This document shows positions 1 to 6,418 of a DNA stretch of 8,876 nt, one piece after another (position 1 is the first letter of the stretch; each line of letters starts with the position of its first letter). The DNA is from Actinomycetota bacterium (GTDB lineage: Bacteria > Actinomycetota > Acidimicrobiia > Acidimicrobiales > Acidimicrobiaceae), in the NCBI GenBank assembly GCA_004366215.1, contig ML178758.1, forward strand, positions 585 through 9,460, given 5' to 3'. The position numbers and the translations under genes were made by a program. The notes beneath the pieces are model-generated. The model worked only from the letters and a program-made list of their open reading frames with translations. It had not been told where the DNA came from and did no database searches.

Positions 1-60
1 CAGCACGTGGAGCGCTCCCGCAAGACCCACGCTACGCCCGAGGTCTCGCTGCCGCACCAC
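1..60 (-). CDS. Start of an unidentified protein, cut by the left edge
   Basis: Reading leftwards from a GTG at 60-58 there are 20 uninterrupted codons to the window edge, beginning (M)VRQRDLGRSVGLAGALHV. A second GTG follows at 57-55 and could equally be the start. The main support is upstream: a TAGGCT box at 73-68 lies 7 nt before the first GTG, the same spacing seen before furA and before an ATG of the stress-protein gene, as expected for a leaderless transcript. The residues after about position 8 are small and hydrophobic and might begin a membrane segment or signal sequence, but 20 residues are too few to name a family. It would be divided from katG by 182 nt and read in the same direction. 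It could be a chance open stretch, since stops are rare in GC-rich DNA. Confidence 0.4.
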   Translation of the reverse strand, partial: MVRQRDLGRSVGLAGALHVL

Positions 61-242
61 CTCTGCCAGCCTAGAGGCTCACGCACGCTCCGTGGAGAGG
101 GCACGTGAGCCTCACGCGTTCGTGGCGGCCACGACCTCAGCGCGACGGCCGCGACCGCGCCCTCGAGCGCCAGGCCCTGGCAGCGCCGCGACTCTGAGCC
201 GCCGATGCGCGCTCGCTCGGCCGCAGGCACCGCCTCGTCGAC
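61..242. other. Non-coding interval after katG
   Basis: This 182-nt gap lies between the katG stop codon and the putative gene at the left edge. It holds a candidate promoter for the edge gene (TAGGCT at 68-73, minus strand). It also has two small GC-rich inverted repeats: TCGTGG/CCACGA at 120-125 and 129-134 with a 3-nt loop, and GCCAGG/CCTGGC at 169-174 and 176-181 with a 1-nt centre. Either could help end the furA-katG transcript, but neither is followed by a T-run on the minus strand, so no intrinsic terminator can be called. A short plus-strand open frame across the region is rich in Arg and Pro and overlaps the katG end; I do not regard it as a gene. Confidence 0.5.
68..73 (-). promoter_or_regulatory. 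Candidate -10 box of the left-edge gene
   Basis: On the minus strand the sequence TAGGCT (form TANNNT) is followed by 7 nt and then GTG. This is the geometry of a leaderless actinobacterial promoter. No convincing -35 hexamer is present; the best at about 17 nt spacing is TCCACG at 96-91. Confidence 0.35.
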
Positions 243-2423
243 TCAGGAGAGCTCGAAGCGATCCGCCATCATGACTTTGTCCCAGGCCGCGATGAAGTCG
301 TCGATGAAGAGGTCTTCACCGTCGTCGCTCGCGTAGACCTCAACGATGGCTCGCAGTTCGGCGTTCGCACCGAGGACGAGGTCGACGCTGCTCGCACGCC
401 ACCGTCGTTCGCCCGTGGAGCGATCACGTCCCTCGTAGACGAAGGGCTCGCCGTCGATGGGCTGCCAGACGACCCCCATGTCGAGGAGGTTTCGTGCCAC
501 GTCAGCGGTGAGGACGCCAGGACGATCCGTGAGCACGCCAAGTGCACCTCCTGCAGCTGCCACACCAAGTGCCCGCATGCCGAGGAGCAGGACGACCATC
601 TCTCGGACCGAGAGCCCAAGGAGGCTGGATCGCTCGATGAGGAGCTGCTCGAGTGGAACGGTCTCACCTGCCCTCCACCAGTTTCGAAACGCGTCCGCCC
701 GGGGCTCGAGGACCGCGAAGTTCTCGACGACCGTCGACTCCTGGTCAGCGTCCGTCCGGCCAGGTACGAACGGTACGGATCGGGAGCGACCAGCGCGGGC
801 GAGGGCGTCCTCGATGCCAACGACGCCGCCGAGCACGATGAGGTCGGCCATCGACACGCGAGCCCGCGGCAGATGCTGCTCGTCGAAGCGCCCCTTGATG
901 GCCTCGAGCACGGCGAGGATCGCTGCGAGCCTGGCCGGGTCGTTGACGGGCCAGGCACGCTGTGGCAAGAGGCGGAGCCGACCGCCGTTGGCCCCGCCGC
1001 GCCGATCGGTCGCGCGGAACGTCGAGGCGCTCGCCCAGGCAGTCACGACGAGCTCCGCGACCGACAGCCCGCTCTCGCGCAGCGCGGCCTTGAGCTCGAG
1101 GACGCAGCCCTCGTCGAGCCGCTCGGGACCAGCCTCGGGCACCGGATCCTGCCAGGCGAACGTCGTCGACGGCACGAGTGGGCCGCGGTAGCGGCTCCGG
1201 GGGCCGAGGTCGCGGTGGATGAGCTTGAACCACGCACGAGCGAACGCGGTCGCGAGCTCGTCAGGGTGATCGCGGAACCGCAGCGCAATGGGCCGGAAGG
1301 TCGGGTCTTCACGGAGGGCGATGTCGGTCGTGAGCATGGTGGGTCGATGCCGCGTCGACGGATCGTGCGCGTCGGGTACGGTGTTCGCCGCCTCGGGATT
1401 CGTCGGCGTCCACTGGTACGCCCCCGCCGGACTGCGGGTGAGCTCCCAGTCGTAGGCGAAGAGCTGCTCGAGGAAGCTCCCGTCCCACTGGGTCGGGGTC
1501 GGCGTCCACACCCCCTCTGGCCCCCCGGTGTAGGTGTCAGGACCCACGCCCGTACCGAAGCTGTTGCGCCAGCCCAGCCCTTGCTGCTCGAGTGGCGCAC
1601 CCTCAGGCTCTGGACCGACGTAGCTCGACGGGACTGCGCCGTGGAACTTACCAAAGGTGTGCCCGCCCACGATGAGGGCGACGGTTTCGACGTCGTCCAT
1701 CGCCATGCGGCGGAACGTCTCACGAATGTCGCGAGCAGCTGCCAACGGATCAGGGTGCCCCCCTGGACCTTCGGGGTTGACGTAGATGAGGCCCATCTGC
1801 ACCGCTCCGAAGGGACCGACGAGCTCGCCCCTCTCGTCGTGACGCGTGTCGCCAAGCCACTCGGCCTCAGGTCCCCAGTCGGTGTCGACCGGGGGCTCAA
1901 AGATGTCCTCACGTCCGAAGGCGAAGCCGATCGTGGGCAAGCCCATCGCCTCGAGCGCCACGTTGCCGGCGAAGACGATGAGGTCAGCCCAGGAGATGCG
2001 GCGGCCGTAGCGCTGCTTGATGGGCCAGAGTAGGCGACGAGCCTTGTCGAGGTTGGCGTTGTCCGGCCACGAGTTGAGCGGCGCAAACCGCTGTGCTCCA
2101 CGACTTGCTCCCCCACGTCCGTCGGCGATGCGGTACGTACCAGCGGAGTGCCAGGCCATTCGGATGAACAGTGGCCCGTAGTGGCCAAAGTCTGCAGGCC
2201 ACCAAGGTTGCGAGCTCGTCATCACCTCGATGAGGTCCCGGCGCAGTGCCTCGACGTCGAGCGTCGCCAGCGCCTCGTCGTACGAGCTCGTCGGACCGTA
2301 GGGTGACCGAGTCGTCGACGGCCCGTCGAGGACCTTGAGGTTGAGGCGATGTGGCCACCACCGCGTCTCACCTGCCCTGTCCTGGGTGACCGGGCACCCC
2401 GCGACCTCGTCGATCTCACGCAT
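243..2423 (-). CDS. katG: Catalase-peroxidase KatG
   Basis: This bifunctional haem enzyme removes hydrogen peroxide by catalase and broad peroxidase activity in the cytoplasm. The 726-residue protein is close to the usual 720-740 and has both family halves: the haem-binding N-terminal domain and the degenerate C-terminal domain (from about 430, with an RGGANGGR segment). By alignment to M. tuberculosis KatG recalled from memory, the distal triad is R88, W91 and H92. The Met-Tyr-Trp adduct residues are M240, Y214 and W91, the proximal ligand is H255 with W306 and D367, and the access-channel Asp is D121. The spacings M240-H255 (15) and H255-W306 (51) match exactly. Two differences stand out: G300 sits where M. 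tuberculosis has Ser315, and F260 where it has Thr275. The ATG at 2423 has a strong GAGGAGGT ribosome site 5 nt upstream. It is second in an operon behind furA, so FurA probably represses it until peroxide appears. Confidence 0.97.
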   Translation of the reverse strand: MREIDEVAGCPVTQDRAGETRWWPHRLNLKVLDGPSTTRSPYGPTSSYDEALATLDVEALRRDLIEVMTSSQPWWPADFGHYGPLFIRMAWHSAGTYRIADGRGGASRGAQRFAPLNSWPDNANLDKARRLLWPIKQRYGRRISWADLIVFAGNVALEAMGLPTIGFAFGREDIFEPPVDTDWGPEAEWLGDTRHDERGELVGPFGAVQMGLIYVNPEGPGGHPDPLAAARDIRETFRRMAMDDVETVALIVGGHTFGKFHGAVPSSYVGPEPEGAPLEQQGLGWRNSFGTGVGPDTYTGGPEGVWTPTPTQWDGSFLEQLFAYDWELTRSPAGAYQWTPTNPEAANTVPDAHDPSTRHRPTMLTTDIALREDPTFRPIALRFRDHPDELATAFARAWFKLIHRDLGPRSRYRGPLVPSTTFAWQDPVPEAGPERLDEGCVLELKAALRESGLSVAELVVTAWASASTFRATDRRGGANGGRLRLLPQRAWPVNDPARLAAILAVLEAIKGRFDEQHLPRARVSMADLIVLGGVVGIEDALARAGRSRSVPFVPGRTDADQESTVVENFAVLEPRADAFRNWWRAGETVPLEQLLIERSSLLGLSVREMVVLLLGMRALGVAAAGGALGVLTDRPGVLTADVARNLLDMGVVWQPIDGEPFVYEGRDRSTGERRWRASSVDLVLGANAELRAIVEVYASDDGEDLFIDDFIAAWDKVMMADRFELS

Positions 2424-2428
2424 TGCGT

Positions 2429-2443
2429 ACCTCCTCTCTCCTC
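2429..2443 (-). promoter_or_regulatory. katG ribosome binding site within a purine tract
   Basis: On the minus strand GAGGAGAGAGGAGGT lies 5 nt before the katG ATG; 14 consecutive bases are purines. It contains an excellent Shine-Dalgarno match (GGAGGT). In mycobacteria, katG mRNA has been reported to be processed from the furA-katG transcript and stabilised by a polypurine stretch near the katG start. This tract is in the equivalent place, but that it acts the same way is inference. Confidence 0.8.
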
Positions 2444-2468
2444 GTGCGACGCCCCCTGACGTCGCCCC

Positions 2469-2918
2469 TCACGCTGGCTCGCCCCTCGCCTGGCAAGCCG
2501 GACACAGACCCCAGAAGGTCACCTCCGCCTCGTCGAGCACGAAACCGTGCGTCTGCTGGGGCGTCAGACACGGCCGATCTCCCACGACGCAGTCCACATC
2601 CACGGTGGCGCGACACCGTCGGCAGACGATGTGGTGGTGGTTGTCGCCGACACGACGTTCGAAGAGACCAGGGCTGCCGGCGGGCTCGATCCGACGCACG
2701 AGGCCTGCTTCGCTGAGCGCTTGGAGGATCGTGTACACCGTCTGGGGCGCCACCGCCCCAAGCTCCGTCCGTACCTGACCGACGATCGTCTCGGCGTCAG
2801 CGTGCGGCTGCCGCTCGAGTGCTCGGAGGACGGCGAGACGAGGAGCGGTCACGCGGAGTCCAGCAGCCCTCAGCGACGCGGCGAGCTCGGCGTCCTCACG
2901 GCGGTCAGTCGTCCCCAT
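2469..2918 (-). CDS. furA: Fur-family regulator FurA
   Basis: A metal-dependent repressor of the Fur superfamily, 149 residues (usual 135-155), closest by eye to mycobacterial FurA, which represses its own gene and katG and is released by oxidative stress. The N-terminal winged helix runs from about 15 to 85, with the GLRVTAPR segment at 20-27 and a recognition-helix region around QTVYTILQAL (59-68). The dimerisation domain carries the regulatory metal ligands H39, E87, H94 and H96 within FERRVGDNHHH. It also has two Cys pairs for structural zinc, C99/C102 and C139/C142. C110 and C117 also match the FurA pattern. The ATG at 2918 has no Shine-Dalgarno sequence. Instead a TAACCT box ends 8 nt upstream, suggesting a leaderless mRNA. 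The gene is followed after 45 nt by katG, the classic actinobacterial arrangement. The exact metal (Fe or Mn) and effector cannot be read from sequence. Confidence 0.95.
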   Translation of the reverse strand: MGTTDRREDAELAASLRAAGLRVTAPRLAVLRALERQPHADAETIVGQVRTELGAVAPQTVYTILQALSEAGLVRRIEPAGSPGLFERRVGDNHHHIVCRRCRATVDVDCVVGDRPCLTPQQTHGFVLDEAEVTFWGLCPACQARGEPA

Positions 2919-2925
2919 GGCCCCT

Positions 2926-2955
2926 AGGTTAGCATTGCCCGCATATCGTCTTCAC
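2926..2955 (-). promoter_or_regulatory. Candidate furA-katG promoter (leaderless)
   Basis: On the minus strand, TAACCT (2931-2926) fits the -10 form TANNNT and is followed by exactly 7 nt and the furA ATG, placing the transcript start at or next to the A of ATG. A weak -35, GTGAAG (2955-2950), lies 18 nt upstream. The lack of any Shine-Dalgarno sequence before furA supports leaderless translation. Confidence 0.55.
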
Positions 2956-2990
2956 TCGTTTTTGCGAATCTGTCGCCTCATTCTCCACGC
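2929..2990. promoter_or_regulatory. AT-rich island upstream of furA, candidate FurA operator
   Basis: This stretch is visibly richer in A and T than anything around it and includes a TTTTT run (2959-2963). Mycobacterial FurA is known to bind an AT-rich site just upstream of its own gene, so this is the natural place for an autoregulatory operator. I could find only a poor inverted repeat, TTCAC...GCGAA across 2951-2967, so no operator sequence is claimed. Confidence 0.35.
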
Positions 2991-3048
2991 CTCGACCGCT
3001 CGCACCCCGCACAGAGCGAGGTCCGCTCGATCATCTGGCCCGTTGAGC

Positions 3049-3070
3049 GCTCGGGTGCTAGCCCACGAGC
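3049..3070. repeat. Imperfect 22-bp dyad in the furA/stress-protein intergenic region
   Basis: The arms GCTCGGGTGC (3049-3058) and GCCCACGAGC (3061-3070) are inverted repeats matching at 8 of 10 positions around a central TA. It lies midway between the divergent genes and could be an operator or a weak hairpin. GC-rich DNA yields such dyads by chance, so function is uncertain. Confidence 0.4.
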
Positions 3071-3093
3071 GGGCGACCACGCGCTGTCACGAC

Positions 3094-3101
3094 ATCTAGA
3101 T
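3094..3101. repeat. Perfect 8-bp palindrome ATCTAGAT
   Basis: ATCTAGAT is a perfect palindrome about 40 nt upstream of the candidate -10 box of the stress-protein gene. The flanking bases do not extend the symmetry. An activator or repressor site is possible but unsupported beyond position and symmetry. Confidence 0.35.
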
Positions 3102-3116
3102 CGGGACTTTGGCCCC

Positions 3117-3146
3117 ACGACCCGCCGAGGACAGGTGCGCTAGGGT
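3117..3146 (+). promoter_or_regulatory. Candidate promoter of the stress protein-ATPase operon
   Basis: TAGGGT (3141-3146) fits the -10 form TANNNT. ACGACC (3117-3122), 18 nt upstream, shares GAC with a consensus -35. Transcription would begin near 3153-3154. That is exactly at an in-frame ATG (3154), or 15 nt before the ATG preferred here (3169). Confidence 0.5.
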
Positions 3147-3155
3147 GCGCTCGAT

Positions 3156-3160
3156 GGAGG
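3156..3160 (+). promoter_or_regulatory. Ribosome binding site deciding the stress-protein start
   Basis: GGAGG lies 8 nt before the ATG at 3169, a good Shine-Dalgarno position. It overlaps the first codons of the alternative start at 3154, so the two starts are mutually exclusive in mechanism: leaderless at 3154 or ribosome-site-driven at 3169. Confidence 0.6.
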
Positions 3161-3168
3161 TTGCGGGG

Positions 3169-4056
3169 ATGGGGCACCGCGTCGTGGTTGGTCTTGACGG
3201 CTCGCCGTCGTCTCGAGCTGCACTGCGCTGGGCTGAGGCGGAGGCGCAGGCGCGCCACGCGCAGCTCGTCGCGGTCACGGCGTGGCAGCGAGGGCACCGT
3301 GGCCTCGAGGCCGCCGACAGCCTCGAGGCCCAGGCGCGCGCGGCGCAGACTGCTGCACTCAGCCAGCTCACTGAGGCGTCCGTGCCGATCGAGGCCAACC
3401 TGGTCGAGGGCGCGCCGGCGGCGGTCGTGTGCTCCGAGGCAGCCGGCGCGGACCTGCTCGTCGTCGGCGCCCGTGGTCGCGGGGGCTTCGAACGCCTCCT
3501 CCTCGGCTCCGTGAGCACGGCCTGCGTGCGCCATGCTCGCGGCCCCGTCATCGTCGTGCGAACGCCTGACCCGCAGCTGCCTACCTTGCAGGTGCCGCCT
3601 CGTCGCATCCTCGTCGGGGTCGACGGCTCTGATGGAGCGGCGACTGCTCTGCGTTGGAGCCTCGCAGAGGCTCACCTGCACGGAGCGACGGTCCACGCGC
3701 TGTGGGTATGGCGTGACCCTTACGAGGGTGACCTCGCCTTCGAGCTCCAAGCACCCCGGTTTCACGTCGACCACGCCCGCGCCCTCGCCGCCATCGAAGA
3801 GCGCCTCGAGGCGCTCGTTAGCGCCCAACGACACGAGGCTGCGGGCGTGCCAATCTCGACGGAGATCGTCGGCGGCGTACCGAGCGAGGTGCTCTGTGCT
3901 CGCGCGGCGCACGCGGACCTGCTCGTCGTCGGCCGTCGGGGCACAGGGTCACTCACGGACTTCCTCATCGGCTCGGTCGCACTAGCCTGTGCCCACCACG
4001 CTCCTGGGCCGGTCGCCGTCGTCCCCCTCGCCACCACCCAGTCTCCCGGTGACTGA
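3169..4056 (+). CDS. Tandem-domain universal stress protein (UspA family)
   Basis: A cytoplasmic nucleotide-binding stress protein made of two UspA domains, 295 residues, the usual size for tandem actinobacterial Usp proteins. Domain 1 (about 1-137) opens with the strand GHRVVVGLDGSP and ends in VVGARGRGGFERLLLGSVS. Domain 2 (about 144-290) opens with RRILVGVDGSDG and ends in VVGRRGTGSLTDFLIGSVA. Both closing segments carry the G-2X-G-9X-G(S/T) ATP-binding motif, so both domains probably bind ATP. The start at 3169 is chosen for its GGAGG site and because it begins directly at the family's first strand. An in-frame ATG at 3154 adds five residues and sits 7 nt after a -10 box, so it is a real alternative. 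The gene overlaps the P-type ATPase by 8 nt, suggesting they act in one stress response, perhaps acid or energy stress (inference). No particular client is known. Confidence 0.93.
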   Translation: MGHRVVVGLDGSPSSRAALRWAEAEAQARHAQLVAVTAWQRGHRGLEAADSLEAQARAAQTAALSQLTEASVPIEANLVEGAPAAVVCSEAAGADLLVVGARGRGGFERLLLGSVSTACVRHARGPVIVVRTPDPQLPTLQVPPRRILVGVDGSDGAATALRWSLAEAHLHGATVHALWVWRDPYEGDLAFELQAPRFHVDHARALAAIEERLEALVSAQRHEAAGVPISTEIVGGVPSEVLCARAAHADLLVVGRRGTGSLTDFLIGSVALACAHHAPGPVAVVPLATTQSPGD

Positions 4057-6418
4057 GGCCGACCCGGTCACAGACGCTCCCCAGCCTGAGAGCGGTGGCG
4101 GAGCTGGACTCCAAGGGCTCTCGAGCGACGAAGCCGCCCGCCTCCTCGCCCAGGTCGGTCCCAACGCGGTCACGCCGCCCCGCGACCACCCCGTGCGGCG
4201 CTTCGTCGCTGCCGTCACGGGCCCAGTCCCGTTCCTCCTCGAGGCCGCCGTCGTCGTCGAACTGCTCGGCCGTCGCGACCTCGAGGCGGCGATCATCGGC
4301 GTCCTGCTCGTCTTCAACGCTGTGCTGAGCCTTCTCGAGGAGCAGCGCGCACAGAACGCCCTCGAGCTGCTGCGAGCGCGCTTGGCGATCCGAGCTCGGG
4401 TCCGGCGCGACGGGGCGTGGACGACGGTCGATGCCGCTGCCCTCGTGCCTGGCGACGTCGTCCACATCCGCGTCGGCGACGTCGTTCCAGCTGACCTCAC
4501 GGTGCTCGAGGGACAGGTCGCTATCGACGCGTCCGTCCTGACCGGCGAGTCACGATCCCTCCAACTCGACGGAGGAGGCACCTGCTTTGCGGGCGCGACG
4601 GTGGTCCGTGGTGAGGCCACCGGCGTCGTCGCGGCAACGGGTGCGCGCACCTACTTCGGCCACACTGCCCAGCTGGTTCGCGATGCCAAGACTCAGAGCC
4701 ACCTCGAGCGAACCATTCTCAGCGTGGTGCGTGCGCTGCTCGCCCTCGACGCGGTGGTCGTCGTCGCTGTCGTCGCCGACGGCCTCATCGAGCACCTCTC
4801 CGCCTCGACACTCCTCCCTTTCCTCATCATCCTCCTCGTCGCAGCCGTCCCCGTCGCGCTCCCCGCAACCTTCACGCTTGCCACGAGCGTCGGTGCGCTC
4901 GAGCTCGCCCGCGGTGGGGTGCTCGTCACCCACCTCACCGCCATCGAGGAAGCGGCAGCGATGGACCTGCTCTGCTCCGACAAAACCGGAACGATCACCC
5001 GTAACGAGCTGCGCGTCGTCGGCCTCGAGGGCTACGCTTCGACGAGCGGCGAGGAGGTCCTTCGGGCAGCTGCCCTCGCATCGGACGCGGCGACGCAGGA
5101 TCCCATCGACCTCGCGATCCTCGAGAGCGCCCGCGAGCGGGGTATCGACCTCGCCGTCACGCGCGTCGCGTTCACGCCGTTCGATCCCTCAACCAAGCGC
5201 TCGAGCGCCACCATCGAGGTCGGAACCGCGCGACGCGAGTACCTCAAGGGGGCGCCCGACGTCGTCGCGCAGCTCGTCGGCCTCGACCCGGCAGTTGTCC
5301 ACGACTCCGTGGCGCACCTCGCTGCGGGCGGAGCCCGCGTGCTCGCTGTGGGTACGGTCGGGGACGTGCCCGCACTGCTCGGGTTCGTCGCGCTCGGCGA
5401 TCCGCTGCGTCCCGACTCGCGTGACCTCATCGCCACGCTTCACGACCTCGGCGTCCGCGTCATCATGGTCAGTGGCGATGCACCTGAGACCGCGCTCGCC
5501 GTCGCACAGGCGGTCGGCATCGGCGCGCGCCTTGGCTCCCTGGGGACGATTCGCCAGCGATCCGCGGGTCCGGTCGACTTCGACGTGCTCGCGGGAGTAC
5601 TTCCTGAGGACAAGCTGCTGCTCGTCGAGCGAGCACAGCGGCAAGGACACGTCGTCGGCATGACCGGCGACGGCGTCAACGACGCGCCAGCGCTCAAACG
5701 CGCCGAGGTCGGCATCGCCGTCGCGACCGCAACCGACGTCGCTAAGAGCTCAGCGAGCGTCGTGCTCACGACCGACGGCCTCGGAGGCATCGTGCGAGCC
5801 GTGGAGACCGGCCGGCGTGTCTACCAACGCATGCTCACCTACACCATCAACAAGATCGTCAAGACCTTCCAAGTCTCGCTCTTCTTAGGGCTCGGGCTCC
5901 TCATCACCGACACGTTCGTCACGACACCGCGGCTCGTCCTGCTCCTCCTCTTCGCCAACGACTTCGTCACGATGGCCCTCGCAACCGACAGGGTCGGCTT
6001 CTCCCGACGTCCAAACCGCTGGAGGGTGCGTGACGTCGCGCTCGTCTCGCTCGTCATCGCGAGCGCGTGGCTCGCCGTGTCCTTTGGCACCCTCTCCGCC
6101 GCGCGCGACCTCATCCACCTCCATCTCGCCGGAACCCAAACGCTCGTCTTCGTCATGCTCGTGGTGACAGGGCAAGCCACGGTGTACCTCGTCCGCGAGC
6201 CAGGTCACCTCTGGCGAGCACGTCCGAGCGCCTGGCTCATGGCTGCAACCGTCGCTGACGTCCTCGTCGTCGGCGCACTCGCAACCAGTGGTGTCCTCAT
6301 GGCTCGGGTACCCTGGTTCGACGTCCTTGGGGAGCTCCTTGGTGTCCTCGTCGTCACTCTCATCCTCGACATGGTCAAGGCCCCGCTGCTGCGCAGAGTC
6401 CGAGACGACGCGGCCTAG
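4049..6418 (+). CDS. Plasma-membrane P-type ATPase, proton-efflux (type IIIA) class
   Basis: An ATP-driven cation pump of the inner membrane, 789 residues, most like plant and archaeal H+-ATPases. In order it shows: N-terminal cation-ATPase domain (about 20-75); TM1-2 (60-97); actuator with TGES (165-168); TM3-4 with PVALP (268-272); phosphorylation motif DKTGT with D311; KGAP (400-403); VSGD (474-477); hinge GDGVND (540-545); then six further membrane helices. Aligned to Arabidopsis AHA2 from memory, the proton-carrying Asp684 is D638 and Asn106 is N90, supporting H+ transport over Ca2+, K+ or heavy metals; there are no CPC or CxxC metal motifs. Arg655 of AHA2 is Q608 here. The GTG at 4049 is preferred because it lies inside GTGACTGA, whose TGA ends the stress-protein gene; a more upstream GTG (3989) would need a long overlap. 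No Shine-Dalgarno sequence is seen, so translation is likely coupled. The last bases share CTAG with the opposing gene. Confidence 0.92.
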   Translation: MTEADPVTDAPQPESGGGAGLQGLSSDEAARLLAQVGPNAVTPPRDHPVRRFVAAVTGPVPFLLEAAVVVELLGRRDLEAAIIGVLLVFNAVLSLLEEQRAQNALELLRARLAIRARVRRDGAWTTVDAAALVPGDVVHIRVGDVVPADLTVLEGQVAIDASVLTGESRSLQLDGGGTCFAGATVVRGEATGVVAATGARTYFGHTAQLVRDAKTQSHLERTILSVVRALLALDAVVVVAVVADGLIEHLSASTLLPFLIILLVAAVPVALPATFTLATSVGALELARGGVLVTHLTAIEEAAAMDLLCSDKTGTITRNELRVVGLEGYASTSGEEVLRAAALASDAATQDPIDLAILESARERGIDLAVTRVAFTPFDPSTKRSSATIEVGTARREYLKGAPDVVAQLVGLDPAVVHDSVAHLAAGGARVLAVGTVGDVPALLGFVALGDPLRPDSRDLIATLHDLGVRVIMVSGDAPETALAVAQAVGIGARLGSLGTIRQRSAGPVDFDVLAGVLPEDKLLLVERAQRQGHVVGMTGDGVNDAPALKRAEVGIAVATATDVAKSSASVVLTTDGLGGIVRAVETGRRVYQRMLTYTINKIVKTFQVSLFLGLGLLITDTFVTTPRLVLLLLFANDFVTMALATDRVGFSRRPNRWRVRDVALVSLVIASAWLAVSFGTLSAARDLIHLHLAGTQTLVFVMLVVTGQATVYLVREPGHLWRARPSAWLMAATVADVLVVGALATSGVLMARVPWFDVLGELLGVLVVTLILDMVKAPLLRRVRDDAA
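6415..6418. other. Shared CTAG: overlapping stop codons of convergent genes
   Basis: The ATPase ends with TAG at 6416-6418 (plus) and the crotonase ends with TAG at 6417-6415 (minus). The palindrome CTAG supplies both stops, leaving no intergenic sequence between the convergent genes. The same device occurs at 8030-8033. Confidence 0.95.

Noticed and set aside
169..181. GCCAGG/CCTGGC inverted repeat as an intrinsic terminator of katG
   Set aside because: The centre is 1 nt and no T-run follows on the minus strand, so it does not meet terminator criteria.
92..274. A 60-codon plus-strand frame in the gap after katG
   Set aside because: It is low-complexity, Arg/Pro/Ala-rich, starts with GTG without a ribosome site, and overlaps the katG 3' end.
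873..2033. A 386-codon open frame on the plus strand opposite katG
   Set aside because: It is antisense to an unmistakable katG, shows no recognisable motifs, and long antisense frames are expected in GC-rich genes.
1043..2188. A 381-codon minus-strand frame inside katG in another register
   Set aside because: Ser/Arg/Pro-rich composition is typical of a shifted reading of GC-rich coding DNA; katG occupies the region with full family conservation.
3058..3912. A 284-codon minus-strand frame opposite the stress-protein gene
   Set aside because: It is antisense to two intact UspA domains, rich in Arg and Ala with no family motif, and would run across the promoter region.
3989..4048. Upstream extension of the ATPase to GTG 3989
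   Set aside because: It would overlap the stress-protein gene by 68 nt and add a Ser/Pro-rich stretch that is just a shifted reading of it; GTG 4049 gives the usual stop-start overlap.
4587..5663. A 358-codon plus-strand frame inside the ATPase
   Set aside because: It is a Ser/Arg-rich shifted reading of the ATPase, whose own frame carries every P-type motif.
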